From: Rhodanobacter sp.
Lineage (GTDB): Bacteria > Pseudomonadota > Gammaproteobacteria > Xanthomonadales > Rhodanobacteraceae
Direction: 5' to 3'
NCBI GenBank assembly: GCA_004298015.1
Contig: SCSE01000047.1
Location: 1 to 64,000, forward strand
DNA length: 64,000 nucleotides
Shown: piece after piece, positions 1-9,025 of the stretch
Layout: each line of letters begins with the position of its first letter
Numbering within the stretch: position 1 is the stretch's first letter
Program-made: the position numbers and the translations under genes
The notes under the pieces: generated by a model
Databases searched by the model: none
Told to the model about the DNA's origin: nothing
The model's input: only the letters and a program-made list of their open reading frames with translations

Positions 1-90
1 CGCCAAAGGCGGGGCGAAAGCTCCCACCAGAGTCGCTCCTGCCTGGGCGCGGAGTGCGTCATGAGGCCGCACTATCGCGCCGTTAGCGAA

Positions 91-1035
91 TCAACCCAGC
101 GCCGCTTCCAGCTCCGGAATAATCTTGAACAGATCCCCGACCAAACCAAAATCGGCGACCTCGAAAATCGGCGCCTCGCCATCCTTGTTGATCGCCACGA
201 TGGTGCCGGCGTCCTTGATGCCGGTGAGGTGTTGGATCGCGCCGGAGATGCCGATGGCCATATACAACTCGGGGGCGATGATCTTGCCGGTCTGGCCGAC
301 CTGCATCTCGTTGGGGCAGTAGCCGGCGTCCACAGCGGCGCGTGAGGCACCGACGGCAGCGCCGATCTTGTCGGCGAATTTGTAGATGATGTCGAAGTTT
401 TCCTTCGAGCCGACGCCACGACCACCGGAGACCACCTTGCTGGCGCTCTGCAGGTCGGGGCGGTCGCTGCTGCCTTGCTGCAGTTCGACGAAGCGGGTGT
501 GGGTGGGCAGGGTGGCGTCGATGTTCAGCGCCTCGATCGGTGCGCTGCTGCTGCCCGTGGCCGCGGCCGGCCAGGAGGCGGTGCGGATGGTGGCGACGAC
601 CGTGTGGTCGGCGTTGGCTTCGACGGTGATGATCGCGTTGCCGGCGTAGATCGGGCGCTTGAAGGTATGGCTGGCTTCGACGCTCATCACGTCACTGACC
701 TGGGCCACGCCGAGCAGGGCGGCGACGCGGGGCGCCAGATCCTTGCCGAAGGTGGTGGACGGTGCGAAGACGTGGCTGTAGCCGGCGGCCGCCTTGGCGA
801 TCTGCGGGGCGAGTACGGCGGCGAGCGAGTGCGCGTTCTCGGGCCTGGCGACGGTGAGCACCTTGCTCACGCCTTCGATTTTCGCTGCTTCGGTGGCGAT
901 GGTGTCGGGCGCGTCCGACAGTACCAGCACGTCGATGGCGTCGGGCTTGACCGCGATGGCGGCGCTGACGGCGCGCGCGGTAGCGGAGTTCAGTTTGCCG
1001 CCGAGGTGTTCGGCGATGATCAGGATTTTGCTCAT
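91..1035 (-). CDS. etfA: Electron transfer flavoprotein alpha subunit
   Basis: Alpha subunit of the soluble ETF heterodimer, which takes electrons from acyl-CoA and other flavin dehydrogenases and passes them to ETF-ubiquinone oxidoreductase. The protein is 314 aa, normal for the family. The C-terminal half carries the FAD-binding signature ([11 protein letters not shown], then [20 protein letters not shown] and [17 protein letters not shown]). The ORF track opens 23 codons earlier, but that extension reads through a REP repeat; the ATG at 1035 ([10 protein letters not shown]) matches the family N-terminus. etfB lies upstream on the same strand, but a vapBC cassette and two REP pairs separate them. 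Normally the two genes are adjacent and co-transcribed, so etfA may depend on read-through or on its own promoter. Identification is secure. Confidence 0.96.
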   Translation of the reverse strand: MSKILIIAEHLGGKLNSATARAVSAAIAVKPDAIDVLVLSDAPDTIATEAAKIEGVSKVLTVARPENAHSLAAVLAPQIAKAAAGYSHVFAPSTTFGKDLAPRVAALLGVAQVSDVMSVEASHTFKRPIYAGNAIITVEANADHTVVATIRTASWPAAATGSSSAPIEALNIDATLPTHTRFVELQQGSSDRPDLQSASKVVSGGRGVGSKENFDIIYKFADKIGAAVGASRAAVDAGYCPNEMQVGQTGKIIAPELYMAIGISGAIQHLTGIKDAGTIVAINKDGEAPIFEVADFGLVGDLFKIIPELEAALG

Positions 1036-1055
1036 GTGTGTCTCCAGTGTTTCAT

Positions 1056-1126
1056 GTAGGAGCCCACCCTGTGGGCGATGCCTTTTTTCAGGCATCCAGA
1101 GCATCGCGCACAGGGTGCGCTCCTAC
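1056..1126. repeat. REP pair (GTAGGAGCSCACCCTGTG family)
   Basis: Two inverted copies of a short palindromic repeat: GTAGGAGCCCACCCTGTGGG at the left and the complement of GTAGGAGCGCACCCTGTGCG at the right, with a short spacer. It lies between vapC and etfA. The same family recurs at 1929-2009 and several times at 9.2-9.6 kb. Confidence 0.85.
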
Positions 1127-1153
1127 AGGGATAGGGTTATTTTTGCTCGCGTG

Positions 1154-1549
1154 TCATAACAAAAGTGTGGAACGGCCTTGTGCTGTGAGCAACGCGACCG
1201 CTTTTTGATCGAATGAGACAAAGGTTTCGCCGCCGAGCCATTGCCCCTCGAAATCGATCACGCCCTCGGCGAAGTCGCCGCCTGAATCGAGTACGGACAG
1301 GCCGACTTCAACGGCGGGCCGGTTCAGCACGATGTTTTGTGTATTCACCAGATGTCGAATGGCGACAGCAATGTCTGCCCGCGACACGTCGTAACTGCGG
1401 TGCAGAACCCAGACCAGCTCGCAAAGCGCGTGCAGACTCACGGCCACCAGGTCGGCCTGTTCCAGCGCTGCCAGTGCAGCCTCACTTTGGCTGGCGTCAT
1501 CGGCGACAATGACGCGCAACAGGACGTTGGTGTCGGCAATGATCTTCAC
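1154..1549 (-). CDS. vapC: VapC-type PIN-domain ribonuclease toxin
   Basis: Toxin of a type II toxin-antitoxin pair; PIN-domain proteins of this class are Mg2+-dependent endoribonucleases, usually cutting tRNA or rRNA. The 131-aa protein shows the acidic active-site set: D6 (ADTNVLLR), E44 (ALCELVW), D92 (GGDFAEG) and D114 (FVSFDQKA). The start ATG overlaps the end of vapB by 4 nt (ATGA), the usual translational coupling. The cassette sits between etfB and etfA and is flanked on both sides by inverted REP pairs, suggesting it arrived as a unit. The RNA target cannot be told from sequence. Confidence 0.9.
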   Translation of the reverse strand: MKIIADTNVLLRVIVADDASQSEAALAALEQADLVAVSLHALCELVWVLHRSYDVSRADIAVAIRHLVNTQNIVLNRPAVEVGLSVLDSGGDFAEGVIDFEGQWLGGETFVSFDQKAVALLTAQGRSTLLL

Positions 1550-1812
1550 GCCTGGCCGGCACCCGCTGCCGCGTTCGCATCGCCTATCGCGGCGTCGATT
1601 TCCTCGATGGTCAGTACCTTGCCGTTGGTCTTGCCTTTCAGAAACCCGGCCAGGTTACGCAGTGCCCCTTTCTGCTGGAGCGCCTTCAACTCGGCCCGCC
1701 CATCGGGCAGCAAGTCCAGCTCGATCTTCTCCCCCGGCCTGATGCCGAGATGTTGCAGCACCTCTTTGCGAAAGGTGACTTGCCCCCGGGCGGTGATGGT
1801 CAATGTGGTCAT
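1546..1812 (-). CDS. vapB: AbrB/SpoVT-fold antitoxin
   Basis: Antitoxin partner of the PIN toxin. The 88-aa protein begins with the swapped-hairpin AbrB-like DNA-binding motif (TITARGQVTFRKEVLQHLG, then IRPGEKIELDLLPDGR) and ends in a helical segment (EEIDAAIGDANAA) that would wrap the toxin. A strong Shine-Dalgarno (GAGGAGG) precedes the ATG. A perfect 7-bp inverted repeat just upstream is a likely operator, consistent with autoregulation by the VapBC complex. Overlaps vapC by 4 nt. Confidence 0.88.
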   Translation of the reverse strand: MTTLTITARGQVTFRKEVLQHLGIRPGEKIELDLLPDGRAELKALQQKGALRNLAGFLKGKTNGKVLTIEEIDAAIGDANAAAGAGQA

Positions 1813-1835
1813 GCGGGCCTCCTCGGTAGCTTAAC

Positions 1836-1859
1836 ATGCATAGTAATGCTGTTATGCAT
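1836..1859. promoter_or_regulatory. Probable VapB operator palindrome
   Basis: ATGCATA and TATGCAT form perfect 7-bp inverted arms separated by 10 bp, 24 nt upstream of the vapB start. The site is AT-rich against a GC-rich background. Position and symmetry fit an autoregulatory operator; this is inferred. Confidence 0.55.
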
Positions 1860-1928
1860 TATTTGCTAGTTAGCCGATCTGTTCTGGTCTGGGTCGACAG
1901 CCAGGCATTGGATCGCCGTTGATGTTTT

Positions 1929-2009
1929 GTAGGAGCCCACCCTGAGCACACGAGGGGACTTCCTCCTGGCATGCGTGGTGAAGCAATCGCCCACAGGGTG
2001 GGCTCCTAC
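1929..2009. repeat. REP pair flanking vapBC on the etfB side
   Basis: Left arm GTAGGAGCCCACCCTGAG and right arm complementary to GTAGGAGCCCACCCTGTGGG, same family as 1056-1126. It lies 14 nt beyond the etfB stop codon. The two REP pairs bracket exactly the vapBC cassette. Confidence 0.83.
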
Positions 2010-2023
2010 GGGGATAGGAGGGT

Positions 2024-2770
2024 TTACAGCAGGCCTTTTTGCTTGAGCGCGGCGACCAGTTCGGCGGCGTCTTTGACCATCACACCCTTGCTGCGTTTGG
2101 CCGGTGGTGCGTAGTGGGTGGTGGTGAGGTGGTCGTGCGACTCGACGCCGAGTGAGGCGAGCTCGATGGTCGCGATCGGCTTGGACTTGGCCTTCATGAT
2201 GTCGGGCAGCTTGATGAAGCGCGGTTCGTTGAGACGCAGATCGGTGGTGATCACGGCGGGCAATTCGGCCTCGATCACTTCCAGCCCGGCGTCGACTTCG
2301 CGCGTCACGGTGGCCTTGCCGTCGGCGATCTCGAGCTTGCTGGCGAAGGTGGCCTGCGGGCGGTCCCACAGCGCGGCCAGCATCTGACCGGTCTGGTTGG
2401 CGTCGTCGTCGATCGCCTGCTTGCCGAGGATCACCAGCCCCGGTTGCTCCTGTTCGACCAGTTTGAGGAAGACGCGGGCGGCGGTCAGCGGCTGCACCGC
2501 CTCGGTGGTGGTCACGTGGATCGCCCGGTTGGCGCCCATCGCCAGGCCGTTGCGCAGATGCGCGGTGAGGTCGGTCGGGCCGATGGCGACCACGATCACT
2601 TCGTCCGCCACGCCTTTTTCGCGCAGCCGCAGCGCCTCTTCGAGCGCGATGTCGTCGAACGGATTGGCGGAGAGCTTGACCCCGTCGGTGACCACGCCGC
2701 TGCCGTCGGGTTTGACCTGGATGCGCACGTTGTAGTCCACGACGCGCTTGTAGCCGACCAGTATTTTCAT
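2024..2770 (-). CDS. etfB: Electron transfer flavoprotein beta subunit
   Basis: Beta subunit of ETF; it binds AMP structurally and carries the recognition loop that docks dehydrogenases. The 248-aa protein starts at ATG 2770 (MKILVGYKRVVDYN). The upstream 54 codons of the track ORF have no family similarity. The ANPFDDIALEEALRL segment and the AMP-site motif GKQAIDDDANQTGQMLA are both present, and length is normal. Its partner etfA lies about 1 kb downstream beyond vapBC. It works with FadE (43.8 kb) and ETF-QO (7.4 kb) in this window. Confidence 0.96.
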   Translation of the reverse strand: MKILVGYKRVVDYNVRIQVKPDGSGVVTDGVKLSANPFDDIALEEALRLREKGVADEVIVVAIGPTDLTAHLRNGLAMGANRAIHVTTTEAVQPLTAARVFLKLVEQEQPGLVILGKQAIDDDANQTGQMLAALWDRPQATFASKLEIADGKATVTREVDAGLEVIEAELPAVITTDLRLNEPRFIKLPDIMKAKSKPIATIELASLGVESHDHLTTTHYAPPAKRSKGVMVKDAAELVAALKQKGLL

Positions 2771-2976
2771 CAACGATTCCTTATCTTGAGGCCGTCCGTG
2801 CGGACGCTTAAATCCCGATTGTACCCGCTCTAAAACATTCGTATGAACCGAGGCGACTGAGTAGAAAGGTTGGCGCAGGTCGCTGGCGTGATTCAGACGA
2901 CGGCCGGAAGCATGCCACGACGGCAAGGCCATTCTTTGGAGCAGCCAAGGTCGGCCAGCCAGTCAACGGGGCCGGC

Positions 2977-5049
2977 TCAGCCGCGGCGCGCGTAGGGGTA
3001 GGTTTGCGCCGATTCGTCCAGCCCGCATACCCTCGCGGCACTGAGGATCTTCTGGCCGGCGGCATGGGCAGTCAGTTCGATCAGCCGTTCGACGGCGTGA
3101 GCCAGCGTGCCGTCCACCTGGCCTGTTTCCGGCTCGAAGGCGTTGTCGTCGATGCCGGCATCAAGTAGCGTACGCAGGGCGCAGGGGCGGACCCAGAACA
3201 TGCTGCCGGCGATGAATTGATCCTGTTCGACCACCGGCGCGGGGATACCACAACGGATGGCCAGTGAGCAGACATTGGCCTGGTTGGCACCCCAGTAATA
3301 GTGCAGTGGCTGCCGATGCCCCTCGGCATGCACCAGACCGAGTCGTGGCTGTTCGCGAAAGGCCTGCGCGATGGCGGGCGCACGCGTCGGCCCGAGCAGC
3401 TTGGTCAGCAGTTCGCGGCGCCATTGTTCGCCATCCTGGCGATGGGTTGATCGCTTGGTGTGTAACTTGAGGATCACCTGCACACCTTCGTCCAGCAGGC
3501 GGTTTGCCACGTGCAGGAAGGGTCGGATGTCGCGCCCACGGTTTTCGAAGACGGCTATTTCCGCTGCGAGGCCCAGCGCGGCGACACGCTGATGCACTGC
3601 GCCCTCGCGCTCCGGCGCCGTGGTGAGGATCACCCGCCAGTCGATACCGCTGGCCTGCAACGCGGCGGCGATTTCGTCCAGCACTTCGACGTACCAGACG
3701 TGGATGACGGCGCAGGGCCGCTGGTCCTTGGGCATGGTGAGTTCGGGCTGCAGTGCATCGCGGGTGGCTTGCAGCCAGGCGTGACCGAGTCGGGTGTCCG
3801 GCTCCAGTACGGCGCCCTCGGCCCATTCGTTCCAGGCGTTGATGAAGACCAGCGGGTTGCTGGCAAAGCGTCGCTTCGCGGTGCCGATGGCGTGCCGCAG
3901 CCAATCGCGGTAGCCGCGCGGTGAGGCGTGGGTGAAAACCCTGCCGCGACCGCTGCGACGGGGCTCGTTGTCCCAGCCGGGGTTGACGCCTGGATAGAGG
4001 GGGTAGGCCGGATCGGCTCGCTCCGTCGCTTCGCGGGCCAGTTCGCGCCAGTCGAAGACATCGCCGTGGAAGTCGGGGTTGAGCAGATTCCGGCGGGCGG
4101 TTATCGGGCTGAGCGTGGTGTTGTTGGGGGGGAATTCCACCGCGGCATCGAAACCGAGGGCGCGCGGATCGGCACGGTCGAAACTCTGCACATAGGCGAG
4201 CTGGATTTCGCCGATCTCATGGCAGCGGCACCAGTCGCGCCAGCGTTTGGTGGTGGCGACCGGGTCGGGCAGCAGACCCGGTCGGTAGACCAGCAGCAAG
4301 GGCTTGCCATCCACCCGCAGATAGCGGGGGTCGCGCAGGTAGCGCGCCACATATTCGATGAAGGCGAGATCGTCTGCAGCACTGTGTTGCTGGCCGATCA
4401 GGATGTCGTCGGCGCGCCCGTCCCAGCGACGCGACCAGTCCTCGTTGGCCCAGCACAGGCACAGCGGCAGGTCGAGGCCCGGATCGGCCAGCCATTGCTG
4501 CAGCGGTTGTTCCAGCAGACGCTTGCCGGCGAACCAGTAGAAATAGCTGCAGAACGCGCCGATGCCGTAGTCCCGCGCCAGTTGCATTTGCTGCCGCATC
4601 ACCGTGGGCAGGCGCAAGTCGTAGAAGCCGAGTTCGCCGGGCAGGCGCGGTTGTGCGTGGCCTTCGAACTGCGGCAGGGCACGCGACACGTTGTGCCATT
4701 CGGTGAAGCCGGTGCCCCACCATGCATTGTTCTCGGGGATCGGGTGGAACTGCGGTAGGTAGAAAGCCACCAGGGTTGCGGGCAGTGGCTCTGGCAGCGC
4801 CTGACGGTGACGGGGAACGTAGCCGATGGCGCGGCCGGCGGCATGCCGGCGTGGTGCCCATGCCGTATCGCTGCCGCTGGCGGCTTGCCCTCGTGGTGCC
4901 GGCGGAACGACCCAGTGCGCGTTGCTATTCAAGAAACGCTGGCGCCAGCGATCACGGGTGACCGCCGGCAACGGCAGCAATCGGAAGCCGACGCGCAGCG
5001 TGCTGAACAACCAGCGTCGTGCAAGGGTACGCAGTGGCATGCCAGTCAT
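2977..5049 (-). CDS. WbsX-like GH99-fold / RgpF-like polysaccharide biosynthesis protein
   Basis: Large (690 aa) two-domain protein of the type found in O-antigen and rhamnan clusters. Residues about 90-430 match the WbsX / GH99-like domain (LVAFYLPQFHPIPENNAWWG, GFTEWHNV, LCWANEDWSRRWDG, FINAWNEWAEGAVLEPD). Residues about 440-680 match the rhamnan-synthesis RgpF-like domain (FENRGRDIRPFL, LKLHTKRSTHR, AGSMFWVRPCALRTLLDAG). No signal peptide is obvious, so it is probably cytoplasmic or membrane-associated. It follows the upstream glycosyltransferase by 33 nt and is likely co-transcribed. The pair probably modifies a surface polysaccharide; the sugar cannot be stated. Confidence 0.8.
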   Translation of the reverse strand: MTGMPLRTLARRWLFSTLRVGFRLLPLPAVTRDRWRQRFLNSNAHWVVPPAPRGQAASGSDTAWAPRRHAAGRAIGYVPRHRQALPEPLPATLVAFYLPQFHPIPENNAWWGTGFTEWHNVSRALPQFEGHAQPRLPGELGFYDLRLPTVMRQQMQLARDYGIGAFCSYFYWFAGKRLLEQPLQQWLADPGLDLPLCLCWANEDWSRRWDGRADDILIGQQHSAADDLAFIEYVARYLRDPRYLRVDGKPLLLVYRPGLLPDPVATTKRWRDWCRCHEIGEIQLAYVQSFDRADPRALGFDAAVEFPPNNTTLSPITARRNLLNPDFHGDVFDWRELAREATERADPAYPLYPGVNPGWDNEPRRSGRGRVFTHASPRGYRDWLRHAIGTAKRRFASNPLVFINAWNEWAEGAVLEPDTRLGHAWLQATRDALQPELTMPKDQRPCAVIHVWYVEVLDEIAAALQASGIDWRVILTTAPEREGAVHQRVAALGLAAEIAVFENRGRDIRPFLHVANRLLDEGVQVILKLHTKRSTHRQDGEQWRRELLTKLLGPTRAPAIAQAFREQPRLGLVHAEGHRQPLHYYWGANQANVCSLAIRCGIPAPVVEQDQFIAGSMFWVRPCALRTLLDAGIDDNAFEPETGQVDGTLAHAVERLIELTAHAAGQKILSAARVCGLDESAQTYPYARRG

Positions 5050-5082
5050 CGCTTTGGGTTCACCCGTGGCCTCGTTGCCGGA

Positions 5083-7110
5083 TCAGTCGAGTACGCGCCG
5101 TAGCGTAGCGGCAGCGGCGGCAACGGAGAAATGGCGGCGCACATTGTCCAGCCCATGGGCTGACAGTTTGTTCCACAATGCCTCATCACGCTGCATGCGC
5201 AGTACACCGTTGACAAAATCATCCGCATCGCTGGCCAACAGCACATCCATGCCATCGTCGAGCTGCATGCCTTCCACCGCGATCGGTGTAGCGATGACGG
5301 GTACGCCGAAGCTCATCGCCATGTTGATCTTGCCCTTCACGCCGGCACCAAAACGCAGTGGCGCCAGTGAGGCCAGGCAACTGTCCAGCCAGGGTGCGAG
5401 GTCGGCGACGCGGCCGTGAAATTCCAGGCCGGGGCAGGACAACTCGCTGCGCGCCGCTGCCGGCAAATCGCCCAGCACGTGCAACCGCAACTCGGGCAAC
5501 ACTTCGCGCAGGCGCGGCAGGATCTCGCTGGCGATCCAGCGGATCGCGTCGCTGTTGGGTGGGTGGCCGAATCCGCCGATGAAGACCAGGTCCTGGCGTT
5601 GTGCATGCGGACGGTTGCAGCCGTGCACTTCATGGATGTTGGATAACAGCTCCACCCGTGCCTGCGGGCACCGCTTTGCCAGGATGGCTTGTTCGTGCGG
5701 GCTGACCACGAAGGTGACGTCACAGGTTTCGATCAGCGCCAGCTCGCTGCGTTCGGCGGCCTCGGCCTGTCGGGCCATGCTGGCGTTGCCGGTAAGCTCG
5801 GCGGCGCGCTGCTCGCGCAGAAAGTGCAGGTCCACGGTGTCGAACAGCAGCCGCGCCTGCGGCGCATACCGGCGCACCGGCGCGGCATATTGGCCGGCGA
5901 CGGTATGCCGGCACAGGATCACCGCATGCAAGCGGTGTCCGTGGCGGCGCAGCCAGTCATGCGCATCGGTCACCCAGGGTTTGCCGAGCACTTCACAGCC
6001 GACCGCGCCGAGTGCATTGATTTCCTCTGCGCTGGCCTGGCCGTCGTCGGGCAGAAAGCATGTGCTCCAGCCTTGTTCACCGAGCAGGCGCAGCATTGCA
6101 CTGAGCCGCAGCGAGCCGGAGTCGCGTGTCGGCTCCGGTGTTCGGCTGTCGACCAGCAAAATGCAACCGCGCGAGCGCCAGCGCAGCGCGCGTTGAAGTG
6201 GCGTGCCGGCGGGTGGCTGTGTGCCGAGTTCGGCTTGCCATTTGTCGACGAAGCTGGCCTGGTTGATCACCTGGTGACGCTTGATGCCGTGGTCGAGGTC
6301 GGTGCCGGAGGTGATGCCTTCGCAATGGATCACGGTACTGGTCGGCTCGTAATACACACGCCACTTTGCCTGGCGTACCGCAAAGGCCAGATCCACGTCT
6401 TCGTAATAGGCCGGCGCATAGCGCGCATCGAAGCCGCCTACCTTGCGAAACAGCGCCTGACGAATCATCAGCGCCGCGCCGGAGACGTAGTCAGTGGCGC
6501 GGCGGTAGCGGTAGGCCGGTGCATCCCGCGCTTCGAAGCGGCCCAGGTTCCAGCAACTGCCGTCGGCAAACACCAGGCCCCCGGCTTCCTGCAGGCGCCC
6601 GTCGGGATAGACCAGCCGGCTGCCGGCGATGCCGCAGTCGTCGCGTTGGGCAAAGCAGCGCAGCAGTGCATCCAGCCAGTGCGGGGTCACCTGGGTGTCG
6701 TTGTTGAGGAAGCACAGGAACTCGCCGCGAGCCGTCTCGGCGCCGGCATTGCAACTGTCGATGAATCCGAGGTTGCGCGGGTTGCGCAGCAGTTGCAGGC
6801 CGTCGATCTGCGTCAGGGTGGCGACGGTGTCGTCGGGCGAGCTGTCATCGACCACGATGACTTCAAAGGGGGACTCGGCACCGTGGAGCGCGATCGAGCG
6901 CAGGCACGCCAGGGTCCAGGCCAGCTTGCCGTGGACCGGAATGATGATCGAGACCCGCGGCGTATCAGCGACGGGCAGGGCGAAGGGTGTGAACGGCTGG
7001 TCCAGCGGAAGCAGGTGGAGCGTGTCATCGGTTGCTGGTCGGTGCCGCAGCTCCTGCGTCACGCGCGCGAGGGTGTCGCGCCAGCCACGCAACGCGATAC
7101 TGCCGCGCAA
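5083..7110 (-). CDS. Two-domain glycosyltransferase (GT2 + GT4-like)
   Basis: N-terminal GT-A domain of family 2, about residues 45-290: VSIIIPVHGKLAWTLACL, VVDDSSPDDT, the DxD-like FLNNDTQVTPHW, then GALMIRQALF-type and YYEDVDLAFAVRQ motifs. C-terminal GT-B domain, about residues 330-670: LVFIGGFGHPPNSDAIRW, LHVLGDLPAA and a FGVPVIATPIAVEGM donor-site stretch. The track start at 7110 is a TTG. The frame stays open upstream for about 25 codons (to a TGA near 7186) with CTG but no ATG, so the true start is uncertain. Forms a unit with the WbsX-like gene downstream. Rhamnosyltransferase-type two-domain enzymes have this layout. Confidence 0.82.
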   Translation of the reverse strand: MRGSIALRGWRDTLARVTQELRHRPATDDTLHLLPLDQPFTPFALPVADTPRVSIIIPVHGKLAWTLACLRSIALHGAESPFEVIVVDDSSPDDTVATLTQIDGLQLLRNPRNLGFIDSCNAGAETARGEFLCFLNNDTQVTPHWLDALLRCFAQRDDCGIAGSRLVYPDGRLQEAGGLVFADGSCWNLGRFEARDAPAYRYRRATDYVSGAALMIRQALFRKVGGFDARYAPAYYEDVDLAFAVRQAKWRVYYEPTSTVIHCEGITSGTDLDHGIKRHQVINQASFVDKWQAELGTQPPAGTPLQRALRWRSRGCILLVDSRTPEPTRDSGSLRLSAMLRLLGEQGWSTCFLPDDGQASAEEINALGAVGCEVLGKPWVTDAHDWLRRHGHRLHAVILCRHTVAGQYAAPVRRYAPQARLLFDTVDLHFLREQRAAELTGNASMARQAEAAERSELALIETCDVTFVVSPHEQAILAKRCPQARVELLSNIHEVHGCNRPHAQRQDLVFIGGFGHPPNSDAIRWIASEILPRLREVLPELRLHVLGDLPAAARSELSCPGLEFHGRVADLAPWLDSCLASLAPLRFGAGVKGKINMAMSFGVPVIATPIAVEGMQLDDGMDVLLASDADDFVNGVLRMQRDEALWNKLSAHGLDNVRRHFSVAAAAATLRRVLD

Positions 7111-7261
7111 CCGCTGCAGCAGAAAGCCGATGCGTTTGGCGCGCCAGCGCAGTCGTGCGATCAGGGGGAGATCCTCTGCCAGTCATCGATAAGCGCACAG
7201 TGTGATGCTTCGGCGCGGAATCGTGAAACGAAGCGCCCGGGTTTTCGCCTCGGTGGGGAGC

Positions 7262-7341
7262 GGCGGACGGTGTCCGCCCTACGTGAGCGCGACATCGGGG
7301 CGATCGGGGTGGCTTTTGGTAGGACGGGCACGGCCCGCCGG
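7262..7341. repeat. REP pair of the GTAGGGCGGRCACSGYCCGCC family
   Basis: Inverted pair GGCGGACGGTGTCCGCCCTAC and GTAGGACGGGCACGGCCCGCC in the 313-nt gap between the ETF-QO stop and the glycosyltransferase start. Nothing else is recognisable in this gap. The same family occurs near 9.1-9.6, 11.2, 15.1, 20.2, 37.8 and 46.4 kb. Confidence 0.75.
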
Positions 7342-7423
7342 CTGTTGGGTTGGGTCCTTGGTGTGGCGGGGAGCGTCCGCCCTGCGGGGCAATGGCGTGC
7401 AGGGCGTGCATTCCCGCTCCCCC

Positions 7424-9025
7424 TCACATGTTCTGGTAGTTCGGCCCGGAGCCGCCTTCGGGGGTGACCCAGGTGATGATCTGGTAGGGGTCCTTGATGT
7501 CGCAGGTTTTGCAGTGTACGCAGTTGGCGGCGTTGATCTGCAGGCGTTTGCCTGCGGTGTCGTCGACGATTTCGTAGACGCTGGCGGGGCAGAAGCGGGT
7601 GCAGGGGTTGCCGTACTCTTCGGCGCAGGTGGTCACGCAGATCGAGGTGTCGGCCACGTGCAGGTGGATCGGCTGGTCTTCGTCGTGTTCGGTGGCGGCA
7701 AAGTAGACGCCGGCGAGGCGGTCGCGCGGGGGCAGGGTGCGTGGCAGGTAGTCGCGCTTGGGTTCTTCCTGCGCGCCGAGTTTGTGCAGGCTGGACCAGT
7801 CGGGCTTGTTCTTCAGGGTCCATGGCGAGGCACCGCCGGTGACGGTTTCCCACGCGGCGTTGAGCATGCCGAACCACAGGCCTTTCTTGAAGGCGGGCTT
7901 GATGTTGCGCACTTTCTTCAGCTCGGCCATCACCACCGAGCCGCGCAGCGTGGCGTCGAAGCCGGCGGCGTTCAGGTCGTTGTTGGCAAGGTGTTCGGCG
8001 GCCAGCATGCCACTCCTGATCGCCTGGTGCGTACCTTTCACCTTGGGCACGTTGAGCAGGCCGGCGGTGTCGCCGATCAGCAGTGCGCCGGGCATCTCGA
8101 CCTTCGGCAGCGACTGGTAGCCGCCGGTGACGATGGCGCGTGCGCCGGCGGAGAGAATGGTGCCGCCGTCCAGCAGCGGCTGCATCATCGGATGATTCTT
8201 CCACTGCTGGAACGCTTCCCACGGCTGGTAGTTCGGGTCGCTGTAGTCGAGCCCGCTGACATAGCCGAGCGCTACCTGATCGCCCTCCAGGTGGTACAGA
8301 AAGCTGCCGCCGTAGGTGTGGCTGTCGGCGGGCCAGCCGAAGCTGTGCACGATCTTGCCCGGGGTGACGCGCCCGGCCGGAAGCTGCCAGAGTTCCTTGA
8401 TGCCGATCGAGTAGCCCTGCGGGTCGCTGTCGGCGTCGAGCTTGAAGCGCTGGACCAGCTGTTTGGTGAGGCTGCCGCGCGCGCCTTCGGCCAACACGGT
8501 GACCTTTGCCTTGATGTCGATACCTTCGGTATAGCCGGGTTTGTGCGAGCCGTCCCGGGCCACGCCCATGTCGCCGATGCTGACGCCGGCGACCGCGCCG
8601 TCTTCGTTGTAGATGGTGTCGGCAGCGGCAAAGCCGGGGAACACGTCCACGCCCAGCGCCTCGGCCTGCGGCGCCAGCCAGGCGCACATCGCGCCAAGCG
8701 AGACGATGAAGTTGCCGTGGTTCTTCATCCCCGGCGGCACCATGATCTTGCGCCCGCCCGTCTTGTTCAGCAGCCAGAATTCATCCTCGCCGGCCGCTAC
8801 GCAGATCGGTGGCGGGTTGTCGCGCCAGCCAGGCAGCAGCTCGTCGAGTGGCTGCGGTTCGATCACCGCGCCGGAGAGGATTTGCGCGCCGACGGTCGAG
8901 GCCTTCTCGATCACGCATACCGTGGTCTCGGGCTTGAGCTGCTTGAGCCGGATCGCGAACGACAGCCCGGCCGGACCAGCGCCGACGACAATCACGTCGT
9001 ATTCCATCGTTTCGCGTTCGCTCAT
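7424..9025 (-). CDS. etfD: Electron transfer flavoprotein-ubiquinone oxidoreductase
   Basis: Inner-membrane-associated iron-sulfur flavoprotein that oxidises reduced ETF and reduces ubiquinone. The 533-aa protein has the N-terminal FAD dinucleotide motif (VIVVGAGPAGLSFAIRL) and the C-terminal ferredoxin-like 4Fe-4S cysteines (TRFCPASVYE; NCVHCKTCDIKDP). Start chosen at ATG 9025 (MSERETMEYD): GGAGAG lies 4-5 nt upstream, whereas the track start four codons earlier overlaps that ribosome binding site. With EtfAB and FadE it completes electron flow from acyl-CoA to quinone. Confidence 0.95.
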   Translation of the reverse strand: MSERETMEYDVIVVGAGPAGLSFAIRLKQLKPETTVCVIEKASTVGAQILSGAVIEPQPLDELLPGWRDNPPPICVAAGEDEFWLLNKTGGRKIMVPPGMKNHGNFIVSLGAMCAWLAPQAEALGVDVFPGFAAADTIYNEDGAVAGVSIGDMGVARDGSHKPGYTEGIDIKAKVTVLAEGARGSLTKQLVQRFKLDADSDPQGYSIGIKELWQLPAGRVTPGKIVHSFGWPADSHTYGGSFLYHLEGDQVALGYVSGLDYSDPNYQPWEAFQQWKNHPMMQPLLDGGTILSAGARAIVTGGYQSLPKVEMPGALLIGDTAGLLNVPKVKGTHQAIRSGMLAAEHLANNDLNAAGFDATLRGSVVMAELKKVRNIKPAFKKGLWFGMLNAAWETVTGGASPWTLKNKPDWSSLHKLGAQEEPKRDYLPRTLPPRDRLAGVYFAATEHDEDQPIHLHVADTSICVTTCAEEYGNPCTRFCPASVYEIVDDTAGKRLQINAANCVHCKTCDIKDPYQIITWVTPEGGSGPNYQNM

